Part shown: one piece after another, positions 12,106 through 23,456 of the stretch | Numbering within the stretch: position 1 is the stretch's first letter | How the letters are laid out: every line of letters begins with the position of its first letter | Position numbers and translations under genes: made by a program | The notes under the pieces: generated by a model | Databases searched by the model: none | The model's input: only the letters and a program-made list of their open reading frames with translations | What the model was told of the DNA's origin: nothing | Origin: Fomitopsis serialis | Taxonomy: Eukaryota; Basidiomycota; Agaricomycetes; Polyporales; Fomitopsidaceae | Length of the DNA stretch: 64,000 bases | Direction of reading: 5' to 3' | Assembly: GCF_022376445.1 (NCBI RefSeq) | Contig: NW_025954971.1 | Coordinates: 310,001-374,000 of the forward strand

Positions 12106-13500
12106 GTGACTAAATGGAATACCCTCCTCCTCCTCCTCCTCCTTCCCTCTGCCGCCACTCTCCGTCTCACATCCATCCCTGACGGCCCTCGAGCTTGGGC
12201 TCGAGCGTGCACGGGCACCACTGGCGCAAGTGCGGAAACGGCTTCGCCAAACCACCATCGAAAGCTCACGGAACGCGACGATGTGCAGCACCACGCGCAC
12301 AGCGACCATGAGCGCGCAGGGCCAAGGCGCTGCGTGCAGACGCGGCCGGTGAACGGGCGGCAGGCACAGGTCAGACGACAACCACGGAGAAGGGTGGTAG
12401 GGCGGTCAGGGAGGAGGGCGGTCAGGAAGGAGGGCGGTCAGGAAGGAGGGCGGTCAGGGAGGAAGGCGAGGGGCTGGCGGACGTGACGTGCAGCAACACA
12501 AACAGCTCGAGCACAACACGCATGGCGACTGCGAGCATGCAGCGTCAATGTCCTGCGTGCAAACCCGGCCGACGAACGGACGGCGTGCGCGAGATCTAAA
12601 GATGGACATCGGGAAAAGGTGAGTGCAGACGCATGCGCTGGCTGCAGTCACAAGGTGCGGCGACGTGAAGCACGGCGGGTAACGGCGCGCACGTCAATCG
12701 TGAGCGCACCGGGCGAATGCACGTCGCGCAAACACCACCGATGGACGGACCGCCGGCGTGTGAGCGAATACCGCGCAAGGGCAAGTAGACGGTGGGCGCA
12801 CGGCAACACCACCGACCACTAGCACGCAGGGAAACAGACCCCTGTGCAAGCCCGGTGGATGAGCAGACCACGGGCCTGAGCATAGCGGCGAGCAGGGGGG
12901 AGAACGGGTGGAGGGTGAGTGTGGAAGCGAGTGAGTGCGGACGGGAGCGAGCGGATGGTGGGGAAGAATTGCCCGACACGCACGCATGGCCGACGAACAG
13001 ACTCCACGCGCTGAGCAAAAGGCGAACAACGTTGGGCAGGCCCGCGCGCGCGCAACACACACCGACCGCGAGTGTGGAGGGCGAATGCCCAGCACACAGA
13101 GACGAGCGACGAACGCGCACGTAGGCAGACGGGCGGACGGGCGAGCGGCCACACACCCGGGCGACAACACTCGCACCGCGATCGCGAGCTCACAAGGGAA
13201 TGTCCAGGACGCAAGCCCGGCCGACGAAGGGACTGCGGCGCGCGCGCGAGCGAAGGCCAGGGCCAGGGCGTGCGCAACACGCTAACTACGAGCGCACAAG
13301 GCCAGTGCCCCACGTGCCAACGCAGCCAACGAGCGCGTCGTGTGTGCGGGCACAGCGACGAGCAGGCGGGAGCGCGTGAGGATGGGGACACTGCGTGTGC
13401 GAGCGAGTGGGGAGGACGGGAAGGACGGCGGGTGCGAGCCCAAACCCGCGCAGATACCACCGAGGTAAGTCAACCCGGGTAGGGTACGGGTACGGGTACG
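12106..13500. repeat. GC-rich low-complexity block with degenerate ~100-170 bp repeats
   Basis: Long open frames on both strands are by-products of GC richness; their Arg/Ala/Pro-rich translations match no family. A degenerate core like 'tgcaaacccggccgacgaacggac' recurs near 12315, 12552, 12725, 12845, 12975, 13095, 13210 and 13315, so spacing is roughly 100-240 bp. Near the end is a short run of 'gggtac' repeats (about 13486-13500). It looks like an old minisatellite between the BTB array and the duplicated kinase unit. Confidence 0.55.
12403..12466. repeat. 16 bp tandem repeat, about four units
   Basis: The unit ggcggtcaggaaggag occurs about four times head to tail, with g/a variation at one position. 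It sits inside the larger GC-rich block. Confidence 0.8.
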
Positions 13501-13782
13501 TGGGTCTGAGTCGCGGGTCGCGTGTAGGGTATGTGCCCTCCGCAGTACTATCCACATCCGTACTGGCCCCATTCACTACCACTAGCTATAGTTTGGATAA
13601 CATGTATGACTTGATCGTAAACACAAATTATGCCACCCGTGCTATGTTACATGATGTTGACAGTACTACTGCAATACTGAGTAAACGGCATACTTGAACC
13701 CCAATCCGTGCACGGGGTCCCGCTAGTACAACACATGCGAAGACCAACGCAAGTGCCGTCAAGGGAGGGCAGAAAACCGAGT

Positions 13783-16738
13783 CTATATATCCTCCGACGC
13801 TCCGAGCATGCGCATGAATATACCATATGTAATCATCTCGTCCCTCTCCCTCTCAATCTTACTTATCGAGGCCGCGACATCTTCTGCAGAACCGACCCAC
13901 ATTGCACTGCGCTCGATACGCTCGATTTCATCCATCTTGAACTCAAGGTCTCCAAAGAGGTTGATGAGCCGCGCCAGGAAAGTTCCCGGCTCCACTAACG
14001 GCTTGAAATCGGCATGAGCGGAGGACAAGACAGTCAGAGCCTCCGCCCTCTTTGTCAGAAACTTGTGCTTCTTGTCTCCGATGGCGATGAGCGAGTCGAG
14101 TTGCCATTGCTGGATCGGTTGGAATATCTTGTTTGTCGGATCGTATCCAGCGACGGTGTAAACGTAGACGTATAGGAACGATTCGAGGTCGTGGCGATAC
14201 TTGTGCACTGGAGGATCCCCTTCGCGTAGAAGGTCCAGCGCCATGAACGGGCCAGTGCCGGTGCGGTATCTCGGTTTCTGCAGACGCTCGCTCTCCGACG
14301 GCACAGTCGTCGACCCCGGAACTTGCTCAGCGTTGGCTTGACTCTTCGGTATATTCGACGTATCGGCCGTCTTTGCACCCGTGCGCGTCCATGGTAACCA
14401 CGAAGTGCTCGCCGCTTTCGCGGGTTCAATAGTTCGAACATCGCCGTTGCTATGATCTTCCGCGAGATCCCAGTCGCAGATCACGCCAACAACCTGCCCA
14501 TCCTTCATGAACCACATGATGTTGTTGGTGCTGATATCGCGGTGAAGTATCTTCGACGTTTCGTACACCCAGTAATGAGCTAAAAGACTCGTCAGTGAGA
14601 ACTCTGGCTGGCACTAGATACGACGTACCACGAACGACATCCACAAACACAATGTGGAAACCCTCCGCAGACCCGATGTCCTCCAAGCGTCGGTAGCGCT
14701 TGAAAATCAGAGTGCGGCAAACGCGCAGGTCTTGCTCCTCGGGGTAGGTCCCCATCGCAACACGCGGCAGGTCCATCTCCTCGATGCTCTTCGTGACCGC
14801 GCACTTCATGTCCACGACATACTCCAGGTATTTCGCTTTCTTCGCGGACAATTGCCGACGAACAGTACGTATCATCCTGTCTTCAGCCTGACGCGCCTTG
14901 TGTGGCCACGCCACCTTCACAACGAGCGGTTCCGACCCGCACATCTCGAGCGCTGGGCCACCCTTGGCCTTTACAGCGATTATCGTCGTCCCTCGACCAA
15001 TGAGACCGAAAGCGGTGTCGACAGGGCGGATCTTGTCGGCTTCATCAATGTCGAACTCGAGCTGGCGTGAGACACCCTGCGCATCCCGAACCTCTAGTCG
15101 AACAAGCGCCTTGGACAACGCATAGCCCCGGTCAGGGTGGAAGACATCTCGTTCTTTATTGAGCTCGTTGAAGCTGAGGATCGGGTGGATTCCCAAATCG
15201 TGCACGCCTGCGCCTCCTATAGCGGCAAGAACTAGGAGAAACAGATGGGCTTCCTTGTCCAGGAACTTGAACGCCCTCGTGAACACGATACCCATTCGAT
15301 CACCGTAGACGACTCGCATCGCGTTCCCTTCGATGAGGAGTCCGATAGCATACGAGCGGACATTGGACGACATAATGTGGTTCACGTATCGCACGATTTG
15401 GACCTCCTTGGAGGACATGCGGCGGTGTCCGCCAGGCGTAGTACGCCGCGGGCGCTTGGAACCGGGTGCCGGGACCTCCTCCTCGGCCTTGCGCTTCCGC
15501 TTGCTCACGGAAACGGCCCCGCTGGTCTCCTGCGGTACGTCTGCGGTCGACGTATGCGCATCGTCTTCGAGGAGCGCCTCGACCTCACCATCTGACGCAA
15601 TCTCGTCCTCAGGTGCCTCGTTCCTCGCCTCTGATACGGGCTGGCCTTCACGGTCCGATCCGGTCTTGTCAGCAGAACTGTTCCCAGCTACTTCGCCCTC
15701 AGCTTGAGAGCGGGGACGAGTGGCCTGCTGTGGGCAGATCAGCTGGTGGTGACCAGTGGGGTAGGATGGGACGAACCGATATAGTGAATGTACCATTCTC
15801 GCAGCGTACAAATACGTCACTCGCCTTCTTGATCTTTTCGTGGTTCTTCCCAACCTCAATGGGGACCAACTCCCACTCCCACACGGGCTTCCCCATCGAC
15901 ATGCCGTAGGTGCCATCCGGCTTGTCCTTTGACTTGCGGACGTTGATAGCTTCGCAGTCGTGTTTAATGAAGCGGCCCGAGTACATGCGTGGCGTACGGT
16001 CGGGGCGATCCCAGTGCTGTTTGACATGGAGGAGCCGTTGCCGACGCGCCTCGGTATCGTCGGCTGCTTGACGAGTGTCGTGGCCGCCCTCCACGTTCGG
16101 GCCATAGAGCTGCGTCAAAAATCCATTGGCCATAAGGTTAAGCGGCTGATAGCTGGATCTCTCGTCGCTGCTAGTACGGTATTCTTTGATATCGGCCCCC
16201 AAGAGCGAGTAGCAGTCGGCGTCCTTTGCCTTCGCAGCCTGCCTGCGATACGGAGTCGGTGGTATGTGCTCCCAGCCGATGCCGAACACAGCGCGTATGA
16301 ACGTCTCGACACCAACGTCCCGATGAATCTTATCGGTGTACTCCCGGTAAATGAATTCATCGTGCCTGGGTTGCCAGAGCATACAACTGGCGTCCTGGAC
16401 GCTATCAACGGCACTGATCTTGTGGGGCGTAGACTTGACAACTTTGGGCTCTGAAATCTTCAAGTTAGCATGATGATCAAGACCACCGAAACAGAATCCT
16501 TACGTTTCTCTTTCTTGGGAGGAGTACGAGGCTCCCGGCCGGGGCCGGGCGGCGCCGAGCGCAGGAAGAACATCTTGCGACCGGGACGGCGACGGATACC
16601 TTGTGGAGGCTCGACTTGTTGAAAGTTGAGGATGAAGAAAGCTAGAGGATGACTCGGTGGCTCTGCGCACAGAGCGAGCGGTGGCCAGATGCCTGCGAGT
16701 GGGAGCGGACGACAACATTGCACCTGGGGCGCGTCCAT
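13783..16738 (-). CDS. FunK1 fungal-type protein kinase (copy A)
   Basis: Four exons (16738-16504, 16450-15816, 15727-14629, 14579-13783) join in frame to 921 aa. The N-terminal part holds the FunK1 block WEWELVPIEVGKN. The central part has YVNHIMSSNVRSYAIGLLIE and FKFLDKEAHLFLLVLAAIGG. Exon 4 holds the kinase core: ILHRDISTNNIMW (catalytic Asp about residue 671), DWDLAED replacing DFG, and GTGPFMALDLL with YRHDLESFLYV. FunK1 is a protein-kinase-like family expanded in mushroom-forming fungi; substrates are unknown. It is almost identical to copy C except for the last ~90 residues (FLTKRAEALTVL to the end). It lies downstream of a truncated SIN3 copy on the same strand. A start at 16573 (MFFLRS) is the alternative, because a TATA box lies only 2 nt upstream of the longer start. 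Confidence 0.85.
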
Positions 16739-16739
16739 C

Positions 16740-16747
16740 TTTATATA
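16740..16747 (-). promoter_or_regulatory. TATA box of FunK1 copy A
   Basis: The minus strand reads TATATAAA directly before the longest-frame ATG. Transcription starting 25-35 nt downstream would skip that ATG and favour the in-frame ATG at 16573. It is identical in copy C; copy B has lost it. Confidence 0.5.
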
Positions 16748-17328
16748 CACGCCTGCGCGTGGTGAGAGAAGCGTGTGGCTGCCTGATTTCAGACTCAGCG
16801 CTGTGGTCGGTGAGTCAGAGAGAACAACGCACTGCGGCTCGTGGTCGTACAAGTTCAGCAACGCCTACCAAATCGGGGAGACAATGCAAGCAGCCACGAT
16901 CAGTGATGGCACCGTGGGAGACCCGGCAGACGCCGGCATGGGCGTTAAAACGCGCCCAAGATCTGCGTCCCGTTCTAGGAGTGTACAGCAGGTGTACAGT
17001 AGTCTATACCTGCGGCGTACATAGTGATGGTCAAGCAATGGGATCAGTTTGAGGGGTGGTAGCTAATGGTGTGGTACGAGGGCAAAATGGCGGCATTTCG
17101 AGTGAAGGTCTTCAAACGTTCAAGTGCTCAAGCGCCGGGATTGTCCAGATGGACGTGTACCATGTCTTCACTAACATCCCTCACTAGCGTGATAGTATTG
17201 TACTACATACATACGTACATGAACACAACATGGAAACAGACGAAGGTCGAAGGTAGATCACCGGATATGCATCCATACAGGGTGCAAATGAATGGGCCCA
17301 CCGAGCAAACGGAGTATCATGAAGGTCC

Positions 17329-18494
17329 TCAAGCGACATTAGTGGACTCCTGTGGTTTCGTAAGGAAAGGCTCGCCCTCAGGCCGCGGAGCCTCCTGGTC
17401 ATGCTGGCTTTCTTCAGGAGACTTCGACTTAGCCTCCGGGCCAGGAGGAGCGACGGAAGGATCGGGATTACTCTGCTCTTTCCGTTGCTGCGGCTCCTCC
17501 CGTTGCCTTGCGAATCGTTCCAACCACTGCCGTCTCTTATTGCTTTGTATCCGTCCCTTCTCGCGCGCAGAAGAGATCTCATCTGAGTCGACGACGCGCC
17601 ACAGATAGTCTTCGGTGTCGGAGACAAAGAAGAGCCGGTACGTCCGTACGCATACCTTGATCTCCAACCCGCCATGCGCAACGACCTCGGGTACTTCATC
17701 TGTTGCAATTGGTAACCTCGATCTAAAGACGTCAGTATCAATACCAAACACACTCCAGCGACCTTGGACAGGACTCACTTCCGGAGGAACGGCCGCTTAG
17801 AACCTGCGCGGGTAGGGACCCCTTGTGTCCGGTCGTCCTGAAATTGTGGTCAGGCAATGCCACAGGCTAGTGACAAAGACATCGCTTACTGATACGTATG
17901 ATTGAACGTATGCTTGCCACCGTCCAGTGAGCGCCTCGGAGTCGACAAACCTCGAGTCATCCTTCCCGAAGAGTTGCACAGTCACCATCTTGCTGTCAGG
18001 CAGCTAAGGCCAAGTCGTGTTCATCAACACGCTGTACAGATTGCGCGGAGCATCTTACCCAGTCTATTCGGAAGATGTTCTCGTCAGGCCCAACCACCCG
18101 TTCTGTGTTCCGCCGGGCATTGATCTGGTCCTGAGTTGTTGGCGACACGAGTTCTCGATTTCAAAAATTCATTGTACGCGTCCCTATTATCCAGCGCGTG
18201 TTTGACGCGATCGAAGAACTGCGTCTCGTCGGGTGGACTTAGCGGCTGTGGTACCGGAGGCGCAACCATGGTCGGTGGTGGAACTTGCATAGCTGATCCA
18301 GAGGCTGCGTGAGTGCGCTTGAGATGCGTGTGGTCGACGTGGGGAGGATGGGCCCGCTGCTACTCGCCGCGAGACAGCTGGCGAGGGAGCGTCGCTGCCG
18401 TGAGCCTGCGAAGGCCGGGATCTCTTCGTCTGCTTCGTGATTAATTAGCGAATCACGTACTACCAGATGTTCATACCTTGCTAGTGGCTGACTT
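17329..18494 (-). pseudogene. SIN3 3'-end copy with internal deletion (copy A)
   Basis: Starting at 18494 this carries the SIN3 exon with [17 protein letters not shown] and the first part of a PAH domain ([22 protein letters not shown]). It then jumps at about 18160 to the C-terminal SIN3 text ([15 protein letters not shown]..., [46 protein letters not shown]). The join equals deletion of 28506-30520 of the full gene and is out of frame, ending translation after about 23 extra residues. It cannot make SIN3. Its last exon keeps a proper stop (STNVA-stop) at 17329, which the full copy has lost. Confidence 0.85.
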
Positions 18495-20185
18495 TGTACA
18501 GACTCCTTGTCCTTGTCCTTGTCCTTGTCCTTGTCCTCAGGCTATTTGGCTGTTTGACACATGAAGCAGGTTTGACAAACCGCACACATAAACAGGACAT
18601 TCGTAGATGAGCCAGAGCCGCAACAAAACCCAACGTAAAAGACTGCCAAATCCACCCTAGCAAAGAAATCGTCAGGAAGCGGTTGGTGGAGGTATGAGTA
18701 CCTACCATTACTAGCCATCAGTGCTTCACCGAGTGACCAGGTGCGTGGAATCTTGAGGGAATGTGTTCAAGAGACACTGATGTGCGACGCCGGATAGTGG
18801 ATTCCCCCGCGAGAGGGTGGTGACCACCGCACGGGAGAGGACCGCGCGAGCACATTTCAGGGCGGCGGTGTGAAGTACGGGCCTACGGGGAGTCGGTAGA
18901 AGGAGCGCCAGTGTGCGGCAGGTCCAATCAGTGACAGGTGATGCGTGCAGAAGAATTGAAGTGTATCCATAGTTTGAACTTGAACGTGTATAATGGGACT
19001 TGACTACGCATGGTATCCGGCGCATGTGCGTTGGTAGATGAGTGAAACATGTGCATCCTATCGTTGCCCTCCTGCGGAACATTGGCGGTGGCATGAGCTT
19101 CGCGATGGGTATGAGAGTCTCGCGAACGGTATGAATACAACCCACGATAATGAAGAGTAAGGTTGGCACTAGACTTTTGCCAGTCAACATGACCGGTGCA
19201 TTAGATGCACACACCATAGGGACTACGTGGATACGAGGCCTGAGGTGATTTGTGAAGATCATGCACGTGTATTCATACGCAAGCCTTCTGGTGATGCGTA
19301 CCGACTTGGGCCTCCCTTTGTGTGCGCGAGAACACGAACTTCGACGTGTGAGGCGTCATGCATTCATGCGTCATCAGTCATACACGATGCATTGCGTGTT
19401 CCTAGAGGAACGATCAGTCAGATTCGCTCACAAGGAGATCCATTCGAAGTACAAGGAGCACAAGATCCGATTCCAGCGCCCCTGGATCTGGATCTACAAG
19501 AATGAAGGCTCACCTGAGCTTCGATTGCAACCGGGGCAACACTTGCAAGGCGCACCGCGAAGGCAATCTGAAGTGACGGTCAGATGGTACAGGGTCCGCC
19601 GTGCGCCTTGCACCCAGCTACGTAGTCAACATAAGGGGTTCAGAAGGAGGCTTCAACATGCAGGAAGTGCACGTACCTCAGGAAGACCGATTGTGCGTAT
19701 TCTCAGGCAGACGACTAGGCCAGGCCTCGCCATGTCATGGGTACTAGTTACTATCCGGAGACTGTCAGTTACCAACGAACGAGCGCCCCCCATACGTGGA
19801 CTTGTGAAGTCCCTAGCACAATGCCAGTGTGGGTCGGCCGAGATGGCAAGGGTCCTGGATAGCTTACATTACATAGTGCGCATGCTGGACGGCTCGACGC
19901 CCCCGGTGTTGTCACTAAGCGGTACGACGAGACCTTGCTAGTTATTGCTTACAGATAGTAAGGGGGCGACATTTATGAGTCTCAGGAACCTGTGGGATGG
20001 CATCTGTACTACGCACCATGCTAGTGTTGCACAAAGGCTGGTACGAGAGATGGGGTACAGTTCCGACGATGTAGTATACGCGCCGCCCCTCGGACAGAAG
20101 AGCTTGACAGCACTAGAACAGCATTCGCTCAAAGCGAAAGAACAAGTTTATGGGTAGCGTGGCGACGATGCACAATGTGCTATTC
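18495..20185. other. Duplication edge and unassigned sequence
   Basis: 18500-18540 is a run of CCTTGT hexamers marking the edge of the inverted repeat. 18548-18740 matches, imperfectly and inverted, 34545-34740 (the last codons and 3' flank of BTB-6). The rest has a 229-codon plus-strand frame (19252-19941) and a 537-base minus-strand frame (18726-19262), neither resembling a known family. I do not call them genes. Confidence 0.45.
18502..18540. repeat. CCTTGT hexamer run
   Basis: About five tandem copies of ccttgt. The equivalent place in SIN3 encodes a Lys/Asp/Glu-rich stretch (DKDKESVTK) written by similar hexamers, so the run looks like slippage of that codon repeat at the break. Confidence 0.7.
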
Positions 20186-21612
20186 CTAGTTCTTCTTCAA
20201 TATAACCGGCGGAATAAGCAACTCAATGGGCGGAATACTATGCAGAATACCCGCAAGTCTGTCACGAGCCTCGATTGCTGTCAGCCTCATGCTGTTGTCC
20301 GTCCTGACGATGTGGGCAAGGTTTTCATCGAATTCCGGTATCGTCGACTGCATCGTGTTCGTTATCGGGCAATGGCCAGATGCTCTACTCATGACTCACC
20401 CGGAAGTCCGAGAAGCTCTCAGCAAGCTGCCATACGTCTACTTTGAACGGATCGTACGGTTGTCTGGAGACAACCTCTGGCGGTACCGGTCGTTTGTAAT
20501 CCCGTCCGGGTAGCCCTGTGAGCAAGCGCTGCTCAGGTGGGACGTCCGTCGAGAATTCGACAGCCATCTCGAAGTCGGTGAGGAAAACGCGTGGTCTACA
20601 GATAGGCACTCGCTTGGTCGTCAAGGATTCTGGGAACCATTGAATCCGATAGTTGTTCCGGTGTGCATCCTGCGTCCGTTAATCACTATGTTACCGAGGG
20701 GATGCAAAGGAGATGCGCACTCTGTGTGCGATGTTGTTATCGTGTATGAAACAGAGTGCCTAGAGTAAAGTATCAACGACGTTGAGCATGCGAGCGTGCG
20801 ACAGAGTGGTTCGCGGCTCACCTGGAATGTCTGCAAGACGATGTCAACTAGATCGCCGACAGAGTTCTTCGCCCAGAATCCATAGCACTCAAACAGACTG
20901 TGACCGATCCAAGGCGTGACTACGAAGGTGAGGCCTTGAAAGTAAACTTCTTGCCACAGCGGCGCGATGTGGTTCTCCGTCAGTAGCCCTGTTGATCCTC
21001 GGGCCAATTTACGCAGGATTTCGAGATGTTGCGCGCCCTCGTTGCCTATGCAAACGATGCGTACCACAACATTATGGCCTTCTAGAGTCGTACCACAGCA
21101 CGTGAGAGGATTCTAGTCCACGTCGCCAGAGTATGAGCACCGCTTTTGCTGCTCGTCTCACTCAACAAAATAAAACTCACAAAGCCACTGAATTTCCTCA
21201 AGTATGTCTCCCATTTTTCGCCACGCGTCGAAGTCAGGTATGCCAAGCCGCTAGAGAGCATCGTCCGCCGAAGATCGTCCCTGAAGTATAGCCCGTCATA
21301 CCGCCACAAATCTACACCAGCGGCGTAAAACGTCGCCCGAAGGGTTTCCCATATACGCGACTCCTCCTCCAATGTATACGGCTTGGGTGAGCGCCATGAG
21401 TCTAGGTCGCGCGGCAGCTGAGGAGCCGTCTCAGTTTTCCACGGGCAGGTCGATTGTTGACTTACAGTGTCCCTGATATTCACCGTCTTTGTAGCAGGCG
21501 GTTCCTGAAGCTTCCTCGACAGTAGGAACTGCGCAATCATGCCAACTGTTACTGCGGCGCCGATCCCGAGGAGTGCTGTGACCTGAATTGGCGACGACAA
21601 CTTCAAAGTCAT
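20186..21612 (-). pseudogene. Membrane-anchored kinase-like protein, degenerate
   Basis: The ATG at 21612 opens MTLKLSSPIQVTALLGIGAAV, continuing into a hydrophobic segment (about residues 9-30). Next come DLWRYDGLYFRDDLRR and, in a later exon, VRIVCIGNEGAQHLEILRKLARG, WQEVYFQGLTFVVTPWIGHSLFECYGFWAKNSVGDLVDIVLQTFQ. After an intron ALCFIHDNNIAHR leads into the catalytic loop, but the expected D-I-S-x2-N is replaced by insertions and a frameshift. A second frameshift separates INGRRMHTG from YRIQWFPESL. DFEMAVEF occupies the DFG position, and the end (TDNSMRLTAIEARDRLAGIL) is intact. The order resembles kinase-like proteins common in polypores. Without the catalytic Asp it is a dead or dying copy. 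Confidence 0.7.
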
Positions 21613-22283
21613 GATGGTTTGATGATACACACAACACTGAGCGCGCGCAAGAGCCAAGCCACTTCAAGCTGGCGGGCGAGAAAGAGAAAGCAATAGTGAC
21701 GCTAGCTAGAGAGGTACGTGCGCGTGAGGAGTCCGGGGGCCCAGAGAGGATCCAGCAGCCGCGTTGAACGATGAACGCGCGCCTACGCCAGGTCAGGTGA
21801 CCGTGTCGCGCATCCGCTTGTAAGTAAGTAGTACCCGTACGTACGTTGTACTTATGTAAATCGACAGTGATTTCTCTTTGCACCAACAGCATCCAGCATC
21901 CGAGTCGGTGATGTGACAGCGGTCAATCATCGGATTCGTTCCCACTTGCTTCATGCGAGGAAGCGTCGTGGACACATGATGCTCGAGCAGATATCCCATC
22001 CAATCGAATATACCTTCAAGTCCAGCACCCCTGCCGTTTCTGTCAGGAAAAGCGGCCGAGTGTGTTCACTGATACGGCGACTCTACTCGCCTCTATCCCA
22101 TATTACAACCCATCTGACTCATGATTGTAGTATGAAGTTCGGAACGCGGGAAGCCAATGGGAGGCCGTGCTCAAATGGCGTGACAGTATATTTGTCCTGC
22201 TACTTATATAGGCGTTTCAGAGTCCATCTGTGTCACCAGCATCTCCAGAGCCTTCTCAGCCCTCGTCATCACCCCAGCCCAGG
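21613..22283. other. Upstream region of the kinase-like pseudogene
   Basis: No gene is recognised. It is not part of the duplicated units and separates the pseudogene from the left breakpoint of the 22.5 kb duplication. Confidence 0.35.
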
Positions 22284-22520
22284 ATGTACCGGCGTACCAT
22301 CGAGGAGGACGCTTCCTCGATTGCCGAGGGGATTCGCAAACATTTGTATCCGGAATCGGACCGAGAGCCTCTGATCCACATACTAGAGAAGATTAGGCGG
22401 TTGGCTCGAGAACTACCACTGGCCTCGGCTGGAGCCTTCACAGCGGAGGCAGACAGACTTAGTGATCTTGAGCGAGATGTTTGCAAGACCGAATATGGCA
22501 GGACTCGTCCCGCTCCCTAG
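22284..22520 (+). CDS. Small hypothetical protein or 3' exon next to a breakpoint
   Basis: A 78-codon frame from ATG 22284 reads MYRRTIEEDASSIAEGIRKH, then EPLIHILEKIRRLARELPLA and AEADRLSDLERDV. It is charged, helical in character and partly heptad-like. An AG acceptor at 22219-22220 (GTTTCAG) precedes the frame, so it could be the last exon of a longer gene. I do not recognise it. Its stop (TAG, 22518-22520) coincides with the edge of the DNA shared with 42.4 kb, so the reading frame may be a chance product of the join. Confidence 0.3.
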   Translation: MYRRTIEEDASSIAEGIRKHLYPESDREPLIHILEKIRRLARELPLASAGAFTAEADRLSDLERDVCKTEYGRTRPAP

Positions 22521-23456
22521 GACAGCATGCGATTATCCCCGGCTCCTGCGCCTTCGCGAGGGGGAGGCGGCATACTTGAGCACCTGAGGAAAGCAGCCCC
22601 TGGGCAGAGCGTCAGCGAGCTCGTCGATCCGCCGCCACCGTCATTCCTCCGGTCACCACGTCTGGACCTGCCATACGAGCCATTCGAGCCAGCGTTCCTT
22701 GCGAGCCTGAGCAAGGACCTCGACAAGGGATTCCCTCAGGTCCCACCGCCATCGAGGGCTGTACCGCACCCGTTCGCGACGCACGACGTTGCTGAAGACG
22801 ACTGGCAGCGGTTCCTGCATGATGTCAAGGTGGCAGGCTCGCTTTCGCCCGCGAACCGCATAGCAGCCGCGGTTGCACCGATATCTATGCATGCTGGGCT
22901 GACGGGTGAGTAGCTCTCGCATGGACTTGGGTCCGAGTCCTGAACTGATGCACCACGGCGAAGGCATGCTGGTGACGAAAGGAATCGAGCATGTAATGAG
23001 GAACAAGAAGACTGGCGCTGTGGGCGAGTTGATCGATCTGTGGAACGTGGTGAGTGTCGATGAGCATTCGAAGTGTTGCGCAGTACATGACGCCACTGGC
23101 ACTCGACAGTATTTCTTCTATCCGCGGCGGATGACCGTCGTCCTTGCGAAGGGTTCAGTAACCTATAATGGGCCTGACGGTGCACCCCCGCCAGACGCAA
23201 CCGTGCACGAGGATGACAGCGGTAGCTCAAGCAGTTCCGAAGATGAAGGTCACAAACAGGTTGGCGGGAGACATGCGACGAAGGATCAGAGACGGCAGGA
23301 GCGCAGAGCGCGGAAGGCCGAGCGCAAAGCACAGAAAGACGAGCGCAAAGCACGGGAGGAGGAGCGGAAGAAGGAGCGAAAGGCTCGCAAGGGAAAGAAG
23401 AAGGATGATGAGAAGTGGCGATTGATCATTGCTTACCAGCCCGACGGCGGGTTCTG
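22521..23456 (+). pseudogene. THDV-family uncharacterised protein, lacking exon 1 (copy B)
   Basis: Three exons are visible. The first has ILEHLRKAAPGQS, DPPPPSFLRSPRLDLPYEPF, DKGFPQVPPPSRAVPHPFATHD and DDWQRFLHDVKVAGSL. The second has MLVTKGIEHVMRNKKTGAVG and ELIDLWN. The third has YFFYPRRMTVVLAKGSVTYN, an acidic/serine run, a long Lys/Arg/Glu-rich tail (about 23270-23410) and KWRLIIAYQP. From memory, similar proteins occur across filamentous fungi without known function. The full copy at 41.5-43.1 kb has an upstream Tyr/Pro-rich exon; here similarity begins just before the exon-2 acceptor (about 22512), so exon 1 was left behind by a break inside intron 1. It may be silent, or driven from a new start (MRLSPAP at 22527). 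Confidence 0.6.

Larger units (their letters stand above)
14054..18494. repeat. Left arm of a 4.44 kb inverted repeat
   Basis: Every position x matches the complement of 54250-x (54251-x below about 14610) in 35756-40197. Stretches I compared were identical, with two substitutions in 18340-18400 and one 1-bp indel in the last FunK1 intron. The arm holds FunK1 copy A and the truncated SIN3. Similarity stops abruptly at both ends. Confidence 0.9.

Noticed and set aside
13480..13510. Telomere-like repeats (gggtac, gggtagg)
   Set aside because: Only a few units, not TTAGGG, and followed by ordinary gene sequence.
12106..13600. Long overlapping open frames (up to ~213 codons) on both strands
   Set aside because: They arise from very high GC and low stop frequency; translations are Arg/Ala/Pro-rich, resemble no family and lie in degenerate repeats.
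19252..19941. A 229-codon plus-strand frame
   Set aside because: No recognisable motif, no intron pattern, and composition like non-coding DNA around it; not enough to call a gene.
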